Source: Paramacrobiotus metropolitanus (taxonomy: Eukaryota; Tardigrada; Eutardigrada; Parachela; Macrobiotidae). From it: a DNA stretch of 64,000 nt. The stretch is taken from positions 434,001 to 498,000 of the forward strand of contig NW_026570257.1 in the NCBI RefSeq assembly GCF_019649055.1. The letters are read 5' to 3'. The notes beneath the pieces were generated by a model. That model saw nothing but the letters and a program-made list of their open reading frames with translations, made no database searches and was not told the DNA's origin. The translations under genes and the position numbers were made by a program. Below are positions 31,301 to 39,039 of the stretch, piece by piece (within the stretch, counting starts at the first letter, position 1; each line of letters starts with the position of its first letter).

Positions 31301-33157
31301 TTGGAACGTTGCTTCGTCGTACCACTCTTTATGCGTAATCAAATCATCCGATCACTCCACGATGGCAAAACCGGAAACCATTTCGGACGGGAGAAGACGA
31401 TCGAAGCGCTGAAGCTGCGTTACTATTGGCCACGGATGAACACCGATGCCATTGCCTACATTGAGAAATGCCGACAGTGCATCATGACCAATAAGCAACG
31501 ACGCCCACCACCTGGTAAACTCCAGAAGATGGAAGTCGGTGAAGCTTGGTATCGCATCTATGCGGACTTCAAAGGTCCTCTTCCTCAAACAGAGACGAAG
31601 GGATACCAGTACATCGCAGTGGTAACCGACCAGCTGACAAAGTTCACCGTAGCTCGGGCAACGAAGACGAATACCGCGAGGGAATTCGAACGGTTCTTCG
31701 TCAAAGATGTCCTTTTGAAGTACGGAATGCCGACCTTCATCCACTCGGACAGAGGGACACACTTCACAGCGAAGACGTTCGCTAAGGTCGCACGGATCTT
31801 CGGCATCCAACATACGCTCGGAACTGCCCATCATCCGGAAGGACAAGGACAAGTTGAACGGCAAATGCAAACGATTTGGGACGGAATAAGGAAATTCTGC
31901 GATGTAAAAGACGGACACCGATGGCACAGAGCCTTGGATTATGTCGTCTGCGGAATGAACCGAGCCGTCCATGCCGCGACTAAGTTCTCACCGTTCTACA
32001 TGTTGTATGGTCGAGAAATGACCAGGCCACAGGACATAGTGGCCGGAACGAATACACCGGAAACCTTTACGGATAAAGAACAATACATCCGACGGATAAA
32101 GGAACGACTTCAACGCTCGCATGAGATTGCTCGCATCAACATTGATGAAGCATTCGAACGGAACGCCGAGCATTACAATAAGAAGAAGTCGAATCCGACC
32201 TTCAAACCGAGGGACAAGGTAACGGTGGAATTCCCGACCAAGGACCCAGCTCGGAAGGAACGCTATGATGGAGTTTGGACGGTCATCAACTATGTTGGCC
32301 CAAACAACTTGCTCCTCCGATGCGAAGACGGACGGGAAGATACGGTAGCCGTCGACCGAGTCAAACATTGCCGAGTCGAGACAAGTCGACCAGCAACTCG
32401 GTCAACCGGCCCAGTAGCCGAACCGACAGAAGGGAAAGCTACTCGGAAGCCGAAGAAGAAATCAGAAGAAACCGTCGAAAAACCTTCGGCGCCGACTAAT
32501 GACGCGGACAAAACTGAACCGAAGGTGAAGAACAAGCGAGGTCGACCTCGGAAGAAACCTCCGACCGACTTCGAGACACCGGCACTGAAGGAACTTCAGA
32601 AGCAAGATGTGATAGCTGCCGACCCAGCACCGACCTCGGAGGAAGTCGACGAGCACAAAGCTCAGCCGACCACCGAGCAACCGAAGAAGTCGGATGATAA
32701 GTCGGAAACGCCGGTCCAGCCAGCCAACCAACCAACAGAGGAACCGAAGTCGACAACAAAGCCAGCTCGGAAAAAGAGGACGGTAAAGAAAACCGACTCG
32801 TCGGCACCGACTACAGAAGTCGTTGTAGCCGACTCGGCAGTCCAACCGACCAAGCCAAAACGCAAGTACACGAAGCGGAAGGTCGACTTACCTAGCACAT
32901 CGGCGCCGACCACGGAAGTCGTAGCAGCCGACCAGCCAGTCGAACCGACTAAGCCGAAACGGAAGTACGGAACAGCTAAGAAACCAAAGCTGACGGCACA
33001 ACAGATGCTGGAAGAAACAGAAGTCGCTGAAGATGAAGCCCATAAGGAAATCCTTGAACGAATTACCGAAGGACGGGCGGACTCGGAGAAACCAGTCAAA
33101 ACAGCAAAACCCAAGACACCCAAAACAGCAGTCACAACAGAACAGACTCAGTCATAG
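25301..33157 (+). CDS. pol: Element 2 Pol polyprotein (2618 aa, PR-RT-RH-IN)
   Basis: ATG 25301 overlaps the Gag stop (ATGA). Residues 38-118 and 130-209 are a tandem duplicated domain (shared SASTKEAE...A core). Protease active site DTGAETS starts at D454. About 800 residues of linker follow, acidic in part (EESEEEDDEEFD), then two beta-rich dUTPase-like linker domains. RT has YIDD at 1565-1568; RNase H has CDASGAG with D1716. Integrase has an HHCC domain then D2089, D2150 and E2186 (35-residue spacing). The C-terminal 250 residues are a Lys/Pro/Thr-rich tail with an AT-hook (RGRPR, 2413-2417) and two repeats of PTKPKRKY. All catalytic residues are present and the frame is uninterrupted, so it looks active. 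Typical Ty3 Pol is 1000-1500 residues; the extra length lies before RT and in the tail. Confidence 0.95.
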   Translation: MSSGDSFDLQHPTEPPDKDNPTNQPLTSRNEPNLDPLQQRIVTVLNTLGLDWISCTEDELLMALSASTKEAEAARIKAAELGISINKGEIEIRSGTQEMPGRTDPARRLGSGTSEARNEPNFPTTTEEGYQQVATILQLLGLNENSSEEDFAKAISASTKEAETARKLAAQLGAYTNDGTVEAWPGMQQAPEATDPAPRFEAGTSEVGTQKLPDLSSANKATAPSATQSDVVRPGHKSWTGLPVRINSTEQARRCPRRGGPGRRFTHRGNRNFPNVSSARATDRYAATMAAIDLTEESEGEVEEWETVPLEVQVPVYSRPGEADLFQPKERPARTIASSRTFLNLDYMWSKLRPTDTSIEERILAQAQRFRTAKLPEDGVANRPEVQEAGEVGVELTQSSTQQPADHGPVSLIPIKPTIREVTFEKGTHKKPKTVRAWTHEIQVGSTPTMAMLDTGAETSLIEQRFCERNGLTMQPLGHYTKILGVGGQVAFVVSHCCTAPVTMQGFTSHHTFHVQPTEADIPVLLGCDYLHSKFTFILTPIPIPEQSEGKTVVQSIPIPEASDTVGNEARISRLDHPANSTRKICRDCRDTNRTLLEELALHNVIEHYQKRIRNGTLRTARTVLKSIPIPEAPAEADAQNLERVRQKYRTWFSGARHFLDQRTLEMVTTLRQNGAVTYEQIRDAQQMCEPVIALMNDIEDEAWEWEDERIPIHRQYMEYGLPVPRPLEMPCQELGFQLFAYMQRVQLHGESSTTAFWQRYGEDTATTRHVPDPLPPIEEHTPTTVQFVSSPAKPQDDVILEETDKPYQCTICKDNIDGVVRAIKAHHDLTWSDDRPSSPSPPQQEPKVDRFRKPQQTRIQWLSDIGSQPTDLENQDGASRPTQPTEQVDQAETTTQVEVGNIPQVGQEDGTTVENEDYQSDDSDIQSTSDSADTDSDNRPSEESEEEDDEEFDLSVRHCKTDKPSINDSDDSSSEDEEPTYDVRLTTALRTIVHTEFIVEQPEQTEQPKPVDSEQQEELDQLKALREFGGGKTEEDDNRPPTLVVQHLSTEQPTLANLTDQQKSEHFNTWKARVAKVTMIEELDLDNKCPEVHHLKLDPHVETKALDRQVVFNSERVSLPAWSTCSIKIRTAKPMDPRRPIYFSTLQRVVRPIRPIEAKIDIRPTNDTAWINIQNTTHQTKVLKKGVRLGHMQYADVYEPEINNAFVEWELPHRVAKTWPPTREAKPKPQFEVFEATGVRAQRKVKLIPRAVTMVEVVLDVPVSKDQKLMYLGESDPKRDGVEFMDGVTKHDGKRFTVMVANHTHREVTLRKGAPMGRAEAFTMMTDDQKVEEARVNTAEVETEDAESQEERRRIIDSMNFGKNLTDEQLAKLKAVAWDYRTVFPTSKKPYGDVKGVTHTIDVQGAQPIKMNPTRTSWKGREFIQKHVQEMLDQGVIEPSSAAWSFPVVLAAKRNGDGTVGTRFCINYIKLNAVTKKNNYPLPNPDELLDRCAGMEYYGKVDCQSGFWQIPMDEQSKDYTTFVTPEGMWRFNRMPFGVCNGPATFQMHMDKITASARKKGVFAYIDDIIFFGKTFEDFLEAFRATLECLRDAGFTVKPSKCEVGTDRLLFLGHVLSKNGVQTDDEKVACIAEQSCPRTERQLRSFLGLANYYRKFIRGYAQKTSKMYELLRKDKNIKLDWTEAHTAEFNDIKKALTEAPVLAKFDPIKKTVIECDASGAGLGAVISQDDHPIAYASRVLRGPELNYGVTEWECLAVVWAVQKFKHFIDHGPFTVRTDHRALQNLLRCESNRPGINPRLTRWALALQGRDITIEYKPGVFCDNADALSRWPLERSDDKDPHEELDQVPNFEDFKDEIKVCTIRTLRRLKANASKKRKRDLKEPPKIPPPPVLPGCNVITDWDDLSTTEVRVINIPAPETPEPTIRTVNTAEDDELEVEETLPPPPEPNMELRKAQLRDPQLRKIIDELENPEKLDHKSKHLEHYQMAQGVLYRLKTINTKLERCFVVPLFMRNQIIRSLHDGKTGNHFGREKTIEALKLRYYWPRMNTDAIAYIEKCRQCIMTNKQRRPPPGKLQKMEVGEAWYRIYADFKGPLPQTETKGYQYIAVVTDQLTKFTVARATKTNTAREFERFFVKDVLLKYGMPTFIHSDRGTHFTAKTFAKVARIFGIQHTLGTAHHPEGQGQVERQMQTIWDGIRKFCDVKDGHRWHRALDYVVCGMNRAVHAATKFSPFYMLYGREMTRPQDIVAGTNTPETFTDKEQYIRRIKERLQRSHEIARINIDEAFERNAEHYNKKKSNPTFKPRDKVTVEFPTKDPARKERYDGVWTVINYVGPNNLLLRCEDGREDTVAVDRVKHCRVETSRPATRSTGPVAEPTEGKATRKPKKKSEETVEKPSAPTNDADKTEPKVKNKRGRPRKKPPTDFETPALKELQKQDVIAADPAPTSEEVDEHKAQPTTEQPKKSDDKSETPVQPANQPTEEPKSTTKPARKKRTVKKTDSSAPTTEVVVADSAVQPTKPKRKYTKRKVDLPSTSAPTTEVVAADQPVEPTKPKRKYGTAKKPKLTAQQMLEETEVAEDEAHKEILERITEGRADSEKPVKTAKPKTPKTAVTTEQTQS

Positions 33158-33333
33158 GGCCATAGGTGTAAAACTTAGAATAAGTTTTAGGTAGCTTAAC
33201 AGTAGCTAGGTATAGATGGACCTTTGGTGTCGAAATGGAATCTCTTCAGTTGACCGGAACATCTTCAGTTGAATGTACGGGAGTTGGTAGAATTCTAACG
33301 CGCCGTATTTCCTTTCCTTGACAGCAAGCAACA
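33158..33333 (+). other. Spacer between element 2 pol and ORF3a
   Basis: 176 bp after the TAG of pol. No ORF. ORF3a begins at the ATG at 33334 in the context AACAATGTC. Confidence 0.5.
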
Positions 33334-34104
33334 ATGTCAGGTCGTCACCGACACGACCCACCTTCCAGCGGATCGAACAGCGGACGCAGCGGCGGCGGAT
33401 CGAACCGATCCCAGCCTTATCCGAGTCATCGCTCGACATCGCGATCGGATAATTCGCGGTCGGCCACGCAGACGCCTTTACCGCAGGTAGATAATCCAAG
33501 TGCTAACTTAACAGCTAATGTGTTAGCAGGTCTTACGGTCGGGCCCCAACGTGGAGCGATACCGCCGCAGGTCTTACCACCGAACACGGCAGTCGATAAC
33601 ACAGGCTGCCTGTGGAATCTCGGCACTGGGACGAGTCAGACGACTCCGGTAACGGCAGCTGACCCACATGGTCAAATGCCACCGTATCAGTGGTCGGCAC
33701 CGACAACAATAGTCGGACCGACCAGCTCGGCATCAACAATGATGACTGGAGCAGTATACCCGACACCGACAACGGTGCCAGGGATGACGAACACGCCAGC
33801 AACGATTTACATGGTGCCCACAATGGCGCCAGGAATGGCTAGCACGGCTGGCCCGATCTACACGACGCCCACATTGGCGCCGAGTAGCTTCCCATACACC
33901 CCACGGGCGATGCGATTCGCATCAATTCCGCCAGCGTCAGGAATGCCACCCCCACAAATTGCGACGATTAGCATGGTCAACCCGGATGGCACACTCTCGC
34001 CACCAAGGCCGATATTGCTTACGCCACCGACCTCGCCGACCCATCTCCGACCACCCGGACAACAAAGTTCCTGGATGGATCCGAACGGACAAACCACATC
34101 ATGA
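33334..34104 (+). CDS. Element 2 ORF3a, Pro/Thr/Ser-rich protein (256 aa)
   Basis: Starts SGRHRHDPPSSG, with a basic Ser/Gly-rich first 50 residues, then Pro/Thr/Met-rich imperfect repeats (PTTVPGM, PTMAPGMAS, PTLAPSS). No signal peptide, membrane span or Cys pattern; probably disordered. Its stop overlaps the next start as ATGA (34101-34104), repeating the arrangement at the Gag-Pol junction. Function unknown. Confidence 0.65.
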   Translation: MSGRHRHDPPSSGSNSGRSGGGSNRSQPYPSHRSTSRSDNSRSATQTPLPQVDNPSANLTANVLAGLTVGPQRGAIPPQVLPPNTAVDNTGCLWNLGTGTSQTTPVTAADPHGQMPPYQWSAPTTIVGPTSSASTMMTGAVYPTPTTVPGMTNTPATIYMVPTMAPGMASTAGPIYTTPTLAPSSFPYTPRAMRFASIPPASGMPPPQIATISMVNPDGTLSPPRPILLTPPTSPTHLRPPGQQSSWMDPNGQTTS

Positions 34105-34910
34105 ATGTTATGAACTACGAGGAACGGAACCGACCACAAATTTGGCGGATGGTAGAAAACCTTCGTCATTTCCTCGTCCGATCTGGATATCTGACACTGT
34201 TCGAGCAGCATCAGTGGCGATCCGACTTCAATATGAACGCGCACACAGCGCCGAATGTTGAACACCCATACACCCGATCGAATGCATTGCCGTCGATGAC
34301 CGACCCGGTCTTGCTAAACGTACCATTGTACAGCCCGGACGGAACACGGGCGAGCCAACTAGGAGCTCGGGAATACTCCCATGACGAGTTGGAAAGTATT
34401 GCCCAGTTCGTCATTACGGACGCACACCCAGCCTTCGTAATCACCGCGGCTCGGGCAGCACTGGATTTAACCCAGTACCTTCCAGAAGGAGAAGTCGACA
34501 TGGCCCAGGACGGAGTCACGGCATTTCTGCGATTTATCTTCGCAGCTCGACTTGGTAATTATTACTGCCATTACACATTATACGGCTTGTACCAGAACGA
34601 GATGATACCAGCGGCTGTGGAGACCCTCGTAGCCCAACTCGGCACACCGATGAGAAGTGTTATCCTAGCTGTCTGGATGCGTGACTTGCTGTACACCCAC
34701 GAACGGTATGCGACAAAGTATGCCTTTCGTGAGGATCACATAGATCCCAGCGACGACGCAACTCGGTTTATTAGCTGGTACCGTGAAAAGAAGACTCTGC
34801 CTAGCGGATTTAACTCGTCGCCCTACGAACCTTGGATGTCGGACGACATAGCACCTGGCGTACGACCATATGCGTTGCGACTCCGAAAACAAGCGGCTAA
34901 GGACTCGTGA
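34101..34910 (+). CDS. Element 2 ORF3b, helical post-pol protein (269 aa)
   Basis: Start ATG shares ATGA with ORF3a's stop. Mostly helical globular composition without signal peptide or TM segment, so not an envelope. The block FLRFIFAARLGNYYCHYTLY matches, in spacing and key residues, WLRRTLAAILGHYDSHNKLH in the element 3 post-pol protein, and more weakly LATSLGHFYQQS in element 1. After TGA 34908-34910 the same frame continues for about 60 codons and turns acidic (DDDEEEDFFGG), so a readthrough extension is possible. Function unknown. Confidence 0.7.
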   Translation: MNVMNYEERNRPQIWRMVENLRHFLVRSGYLTLFEQHQWRSDFNMNAHTAPNVEHPYTRSNALPSMTDPVLLNVPLYSPDGTRASQLGAREYSHDELESIAQFVITDAHPAFVITAARAALDLTQYLPEGEVDMAQDGVTAFLRFIFAARLGNYYCHYTLYGLYQNEMIPAAVETLVAQLGTPMRSVILAVWMRDLLYTHERYATKYAFREDHIDPSDDATRFISWYREKKTLPSGFNSSPYEPWMSDDIAPGVRPYALRLRKQAAKDS

Positions 34911-37900
34911 AAGAGCAGGGCGGAGCGCCCAGGCCAAGAAACGGATGAGACTGACGAGACGTCTCAGCGGAGTGGCCCGGCGACTTGCAAACCAAGGGAC
35001 CCGAATATACGGCCACATAACCGACCTGGCCCGGACGACGATGAAGAAGAAGATTTTTTCGGCGGCGACAAACCTGTCGAAGTCCCACTCAGTTAAGATC
35101 GAGTTCCCACACTGGAACTCGATCCCCCATCGGAATAATTTCAAGGAGGCATTGCCGAGAAACGGCACGGTCGAGAACCGACCTTCCGACTGAGAAACAG
35201 TCTAGCTGAGAAACAGCGCCGTCGAGAACCGACTTCGGAATGGACACTTCTCTTTAGTTCTTTTTTTTGGGAAAATGACCAACCATGTACGCGGCGGACG
35301 TCAACGACGATTTGGCCAGAAAAGCCGACTACACAAGTCGGCCGGATTCTTTGGTCGGACCCGGAAACGCGTGGTTAGACCCGGGTATTTCGGCTCTTTC
35401 ACCGTACCGGTACGTCCCCCAAGGAATCCCCTGGAACGAACTGGGCAACCGACCCCAGTTCCCCAGCTTGGCAAAAACAGATCGTAACCACATCTGCTAA
35501 CAAAGCAGATCGTCAACCACGTTCTGCGACCATCGGAGCCAACAGAAGCCCCAATCCGCGTTACATGGAGATTACTCCGCCCAACCGACTCCGGAGAAGA
35601 AACCGAGAGGATTACGCTAACATGGCGCGGAACACGTCGCTGCGCGCGTTCCACGCAATGTTTGCCAAGCACCCGTGGCCAACTTCGGAACCGGGTAGCC
35701 GAGCAGCCTTCCCCATTGTAAATAGCGGAAATCCCTCGGCCGAGCCGCCAACAGCGCAGGAAAACTCGGACTTGATTACACGCACTTGAGCCGACCACAA
35801 AGGTCGACTTTGTACCTTACCCACAATTTTTGGAGATATTGCGGACATAGCTGCATCAGCCGACCACACAGGTCGGTTGTGCCAACCAGCCGACTACACA
35901 AGTCGGCTTTGGAAATGATGGCAGTTCGACTATGGAGAATGGATGGAAGCCGGCAGTAGTTACGTGGCAATTTAACCGGATTCTTCGTTTGAATCCAGAC
36001 CTACAGGCTCTGTACCTGGAGATCAACCGCAGTCTCCCCCGGCCGATATCGGGTAAACCAGCCGATTCACCGGTGACCACGACTACGCGCGTCTCTGAAC
36101 GCGCTGCCATTCCCTGAAGAGGAACAGCGACGGTGATTTGGATACTGGTGTACCAACGACTCCGCCGCGACCTGCTTCCCCATGTCTCTAATGGAACATC
36201 CTAGGCAGACCGAGTTAGAACACTTGACCTGCACCCCCTTAACGAACCCCGATGCCGATGACCACCTGCCCGCAACAGTACCGGCCAGTCGGTCTTCGTC
36301 AGCGGCAAAGAAAAATTTCCCCGCGGACGTGAGTCGTCTACCCCCAACAGAAGCGGCTAGGCGTCACAGGTTCGCGACAAAACAAAATGGAAGAATCAGA
36401 TCTGACGACCTCAGGGACTTGCATGTGCATGAAGTTGAAACCAAAGAGCTCGACTTCGCAACCGGGGCCACAAAGACCCTTAGTGTTGTAGGTCAGCACA
36501 ACTGCATGATGAAGCGCCAGTCACCCGGCCAACAGATGCCGGAGGACATTCTTACCCCGCAGGACTTGGCGGCCTACAGGCAAGTTACTCGGATTGGCCG
36601 ACCTCAACAGTAGCTCGGATCCGACCTGGAGTTCACGTCAGAAATCACAGAAGGAACGGAGTTGTGCTGCCGAACATCCTTCTGCCAGTCCGAACTGACC
36701 GTAGGATGTCCCGACACCAAGGACCCGGCCAACTGTAGCCGAACGCACAGAACTCCTAAAATGAAGTTGACAACCACCAGATGGAGGTCGGAAGTAAGCG
36801 ACAACAGCTCGGAAAACTAACTAGAAGTACGAAATCGACCTCCCAGTGGAAGAACTTACTTTCCCGGCGGATAGACACAAAGTTTATCCGACCTGGGGAA
36901 GTCGGAAAATAGCCGACTTCCGAACTTGGACACGGAAATCCGACCTCAAGCCGAGGTCGGAAGTGACCGTACAGAAGTCGGTAGGGTACGACAACATGTC
37001 GGCAAAGGCATTCAGAAGTCGAGAATCGACCTCCTAACGGAAAAATCCGACCTTCGGACGGATGGAAACATAGTTCATCCGACCTCCCGAAGTCGACCAT
37101 AACCGACCACATGTCGGAAGTCGGCAACTTAGTCAACATGACGGAAGAAGAACGATAGATATCTGCGGTGGACGAATTCGACTTGAAGGAACTTGTTTAG
37201 CCCCACATGGGCATGTTATTGCAGGTTAACCCTAGTCGACCACTGACGGATAGGATAACCGACCTCGAAAGAAGGTCGGATAACAACGGAACAGATTGGA
37301 TGGAAGTCGACTGGACACTTCCATCGCCGTAACTCATAAATTCCGACCGGACCTTCGAGCCAGTTCGACTCGGATTACTACAAACCAGGCTCGTGGTAGC
37401 AGATTGAACGGTTGTAACCGACCACTTTTGAACGGAACTGCTGTACATGACGACCACACAGGCCGCATGACTCACATACAGCTTTCTCCGACCTGGATTT
37501 CAGCAATTCGGAACATAGCCGAATTCCCCCTAGCCGCCGGTTGACTTACCGGTAGGCCGACCTTGGTCAAACCGACCTCGGTTCTATTCCCCATCCAGAG
37601 AGGATGCCTCGGCATTTGCAACCGCAACAGTGCCTCTCCATCCCGAACGGACGGATACGGGTCGGACGTAAGTGTTTAACCGTGCTTATCCGACCTCGGT
37701 GAATTTAACCGGTTACGACGGGTAACCCGGGAACCGATGCCCCGGACCCAACTTACCGGATGGAAGTGGACAGGAGACCCCGTGGAGACTCAACTGCCCC
37801 GTGGACGTCATCCTAGTCGGAATAGGACCCCCGGACAGATTTTTGCATTTTTTTAGTATTTCTCCTAACCAACGGAATTGTATTTTTCTAGTTCGATCTC

Positions 37901-38284
37901 TTTAATAGATCTGTTTTGTAACCCCTTTTGCTCACTGGAATTGTGATTAAACTTTATTTCATACTTTCTTTCGCGCTGTATACAACTTTCATTACACTTT
38001 TCTTTCACATTGTTCTCCGTTGCCAACAGAAGCAAGAAGCCAGCCAACAGAAGCACCACCGGTCCAACGAAACGCCCGAGCGGCTTCCGGATTTTCGGCC
38101 GTGAGTGGCTTCCACTCATGGGTCTGGAAGTGAAGAAGGGACGGTCAACCAGACACCGGACTCCCACTGCTAGAGGACGCGTACCAGCGACCCCACATTG
38201 GGTCCGACTGGAGAGTTGTGCGGTACTGGTGCGGTACCGAGTCGGAGCATCCTTCGCAGGAGCTCGGATTCCCGCCCAGAGGCA
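34911..38284 (+). other. Element 2 3' region: tandem array of perfect short hairpins
   Basis: 3.4 kb with only short, mutually overlapping frames (for example 35285-35500 and 36182-36613) that I do not call as genes. Perfect local stem-loops recur: GATCGAGTTCC/GGAACTCGATC (35097-35124), three AGAAA-loop hairpins (35155-35220), GCCGACT-ACACA-AGTCGGC (35324-35342), ATCTGCT-AACAA-AGCAGAT (35492-35510), an ACACA-loop pair near 35855-35910, CGGATAGAC-ACAAA-GTTTATCCG (36868-36890), GGAAGTCGG/CCGACTTCC (36897-36921), TCCGACCTC-AAGCC-GAGGTCGGA (36939-36961), CCGACCT/AGGTCGG (37259-37279), GATGGAAGT/ACTTCCATC (37299-37325) and AATTCGG-AACATAG-CCGAATT (37505-37525). Loops are A-rich and usually 5-7 nt. 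Confidence 0.8.
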
Positions 38285-38717
38285 TGTCAGAGGCACATGA
38301 CTGCGCCTGGTGCATACGGCCCACCATGGACGTACTTGCACTCATGCTTGTCATATCGCCTCTCTCGCTGTACGTACGTGTGCTGCTGCACTGCACTCAT
38401 ATCCGCTGAAGCGGATATATGCGGCGCACACACTGAGCATACTTGCTCTCTCGTCCCTCTCTCTCGCTGTATGACTCAGCGTACGCTCGCGTTGGATTGA
38501 GTCCAGTCTGCGCATCAACACACAGCTGATGGCTCACACCACGTGCTTGCCGCCAGTTGCTTCTTTCACGCCTTGGCGAACGCTCAAGAGCTTTTTCTAG
38601 CATTCACTTGCTTAGCCATCAGTGCTTTGTTCTTGCATTCCCTGCTATTACGCAGCATTGTTCCTTTATTTGTACAATAAAGCATCACTCGTGATCTCCT
38701 CGCGCTTGCCTGTTACA
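38285..38717 (+). repeat. Element 2 3' LTR (433 bp)
   Basis: Matches 18723-19155 over its whole length as far as can be compared by eye, with the same TATA-like hairpin and AATAAA. The sequence just before it is CCCGCCCAGAGGCA, not a purine tract. Followed by the AGAC duplication at 38718-38721. Confidence 0.95.
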
Positions 38718-38721
38718 AGAC

Positions 38722-39039
38722 ACAGGTGGCAATTGCTACGTGAAACTCTACAACCGGTCTCAGGTTACCGCATTAGAACTGAAGGTAAACCCCAAATTAA
38801 TGGCTGAGCTTGCAGAATTGCGGAGGATACTTACCGTCGCTAAGTGGGTACGAAGCGCGACAGCCCAGGCAAAAAAGGTTAATGCTTCGTTTCGTGAGAC
38901 GGAAGAGCGCCTTGTATCTTGCATTTCACTGAAATTCTCAGCATGTGGAATAAAAAATGAGCTACCTTTGTTGCAAAAACAAGATACTTGGCCGCATTTC
39001 GTCGTAGCGAGGACAGCTCCACTTTTAATGAACCTATAA
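38722..39039 (+). CDS. Right part of the host reading frame split by element 2
   Basis: Continues the frame of 18645-18722 if the element and one AGAC are removed: GGNCYVKLYNRSQV, then a helical Lys/Ala-rich part (ELAELRRILTVAKW) to a stop at 39039. A possible donor GTAAAC follows CTGAAG near 38782, so the true exon may end there. Not recognised. It may be an exon of a gene now disrupted, or a chance frame. Confidence 0.35.
   Translation, partial: TGGNCYVKLYNRSQVTALELKVNPKLMAELAELRRILTVAKWVRSATAQAKKVNASFRETEERLVSCISLKFSACGIKNELPLLQKQDTWPHFVVARTAPLLMNL

Larger units (their letters stand above)
18723..38717 (+). mobile_element. Element 2: complete 19,995-bp Ty3/gypsy retrotransposon
   Basis: Bounded by two 433-bp LTRs that appear identical by eye and by an AGAC duplication (18719-18722 and 38718-38721). 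LTRs start TG and end CA. Order: LTR, 1.5-kb leader, two coiled-coil reading frames separated by TGA, Gag, Pol (PR-RT-RH-IN), two post-pol ORFs, 3.4-kb hairpin-rich 3' region, LTR. Identical LTRs indicate a recent insertion. At 20 kb it is several times the usual 5-8 kb of Ty3/gypsy elements. CCGAC and its complement GTCGG dominate coding and non-coding parts alike. Confidence 0.95.

Noticed and set aside
25301-33157. Chromodomain in the integrase tail of element 2
   Set aside because: The tail is Lys/Pro/Thr-rich and low-complexity with an AT-hook; no aromatic-cage chromodomain pattern was found.
35275-36613. Small genes in the 3' region of element 2 (about 60-140 codons)
   Set aside because: Several overlap each other in different frames; G/C-rich hairpin DNA has few stops. 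The best candidates (35285-35500 and 36182-36613) lack any recognisable content, so they are only mentioned.
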